Shown piece by piece: positions 63,405-64,000 of a stretch of 64,000 nt of DNA. Positions within the stretch are counted from its first letter, which is position 1. Each line of letters starts with the position of its first letter. The translations under genes were made by a program, and so were the position numbers. The DNA is from Prorocentrum cordatum. Taxonomy: Eukaryota; Sar; Dinophyceae; Prorocentrales; Prorocentraceae. The DNA lies in contig CAUYUJ010014627.1 of assembly GCA_963575745.1 (NCBI GenBank), positions 308,501 through 372,500 on the forward strand, written 5' to 3'. The notes under the pieces are model-generated. The model was not told where the DNA came from. It was given only the letters and a program-made list of their open reading frames with translations, and did no database searches.

Positions 63405-64000
63405 TTTGGGACAGTTGGACAATGGTGGGGATGCTGGGACAGTGGTGGGAACGGTGGTGGCGGGGACAGTGGTGCGGGGACAGTGGGCCAGTGGTGCGGA
63501 CAGTGGTGGGGGCGCTGGTGGTGGGGACACTGGTGAGGGGACAGCGGGAAAGTGTTATGGAAAGTGGGACAGTGGTGGGGACGGTAGTGGTGGGGACAGT
63601 GGTGAAGGCGGTGGTGAGGACAGTGGTGGGACAATAGTGCAGTGGGGAAAGTGGTGGGGACAGTGGGGACAGTGGGACAGTGATGGGGACAGTGGGGACG
63701 GTGGGACAGCACAGTGGGACAGCGGCGGGGACAGTGGGACAGTGGTGGGAACAGTGGGGGCAGTGGAACAGTGGTAGGGCCCGTGGGGAAAGTGGGGAGA
63801 GCGGGACCGTGGTGGGACAATGGCGGGGAGAGTGGGAACAGTGAGACACTGGTGGGGGCACTGGTGAGGACAGTGGTGACGGTGGTGGGAACAGTGGGGA
63901 CAGTGGTAGTGAGGACAGTGGTGCTGGGGACAGCAGTGGGGGATGTGGTGCGGACGGTGGTAGGGACCCAGAGATGTTTGCTGGCGATGAGCGTGGGGGG
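63405..64000. repeat. 12-base minisatellite GGGACAGTGGTG
   Basis: GGGGACAGTGGT-type units in loose 12-base register to the window end. Open frames give Gly/Asp/Ser or Pro/His/Thr repeats. Confidence 0.9.

Overview
The window looks like nuclear DNA of a dinoflagellate, probably one with a GC-rich, very repeat-rich genome (a Prorocentrum-like genome would fit, but I cannot fix the genus). The signs are: a decayed copy of the dinoflagellate spliced-leader sequence in front of an intronless transporter gene (37,345-37,362); introns with GA or GC as well as GT at the 5' splice site; introns built from inverted-repeat elements; an axonemal (flagellar) gene; retroelement remnants; and well over half of the sequence made of simple repeats, minisatellites and dispersed repeats. 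I see no rRNA, tRNA, CRISPR array or prokaryotic operon.

The main reading is one very stretched gene on the + strand. Five short exons (2,064-2,150; 17,574-17,687; 25,576-25,658; 39,953-40,059; 52,303-52,472) keep one reading frame and give a 173-residue protein from about 50 kb, so roughly 1% of its span is coding. The protein has two copies of a W..YC..DPA.HD..F repeat, each encoded across an intron, and a Gly/Met/Arg-rich tail. No function is known to me. Its introns hold other genes on the same strand: exons of a fibronectin type III protein (up to 8,289), a retroposed 10-helix DMT/SLC35-like transporter (37,467-38,513), and a four-exon LamG plus CLAMP (CFAP119/C1a-32-like) ciliary gene (47,327-49,608).

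Layout. 0-2 kb: retroelement tail and a degenerate minisatellite. 2-17.5 kb: intron 1, with the fibronectin-type gene, dispersed inverted-repeat elements, a CCT tract and the 11.9-14.8 kb satellite block. 17.7-25.6 kb: intron 2, with GAT arrays enclosing a 4-kb imperfect palindrome. 25.7-40 kb: intron 3, with a decayed retroelement (26.2-30.7 kb), minisatellites and the transporter retrogene. 40-52.3 kb: intron 4, with satellites, a long GAG tract and the ciliary gene. 52.5-64 kb: reverse-strand RNase H remnant, a decayed LINE (55.3-58.2 kb), a 140-bp satellite (60.3-61.96 kb) and short-period repeats to the end.

Many long open frames here, on both strands, are by-products of triplet repeats and satellites and are not annotated as genes. 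Exon boundaries are deduced from splice dinucleotides, phase and protein sense only; no transcript data were available.
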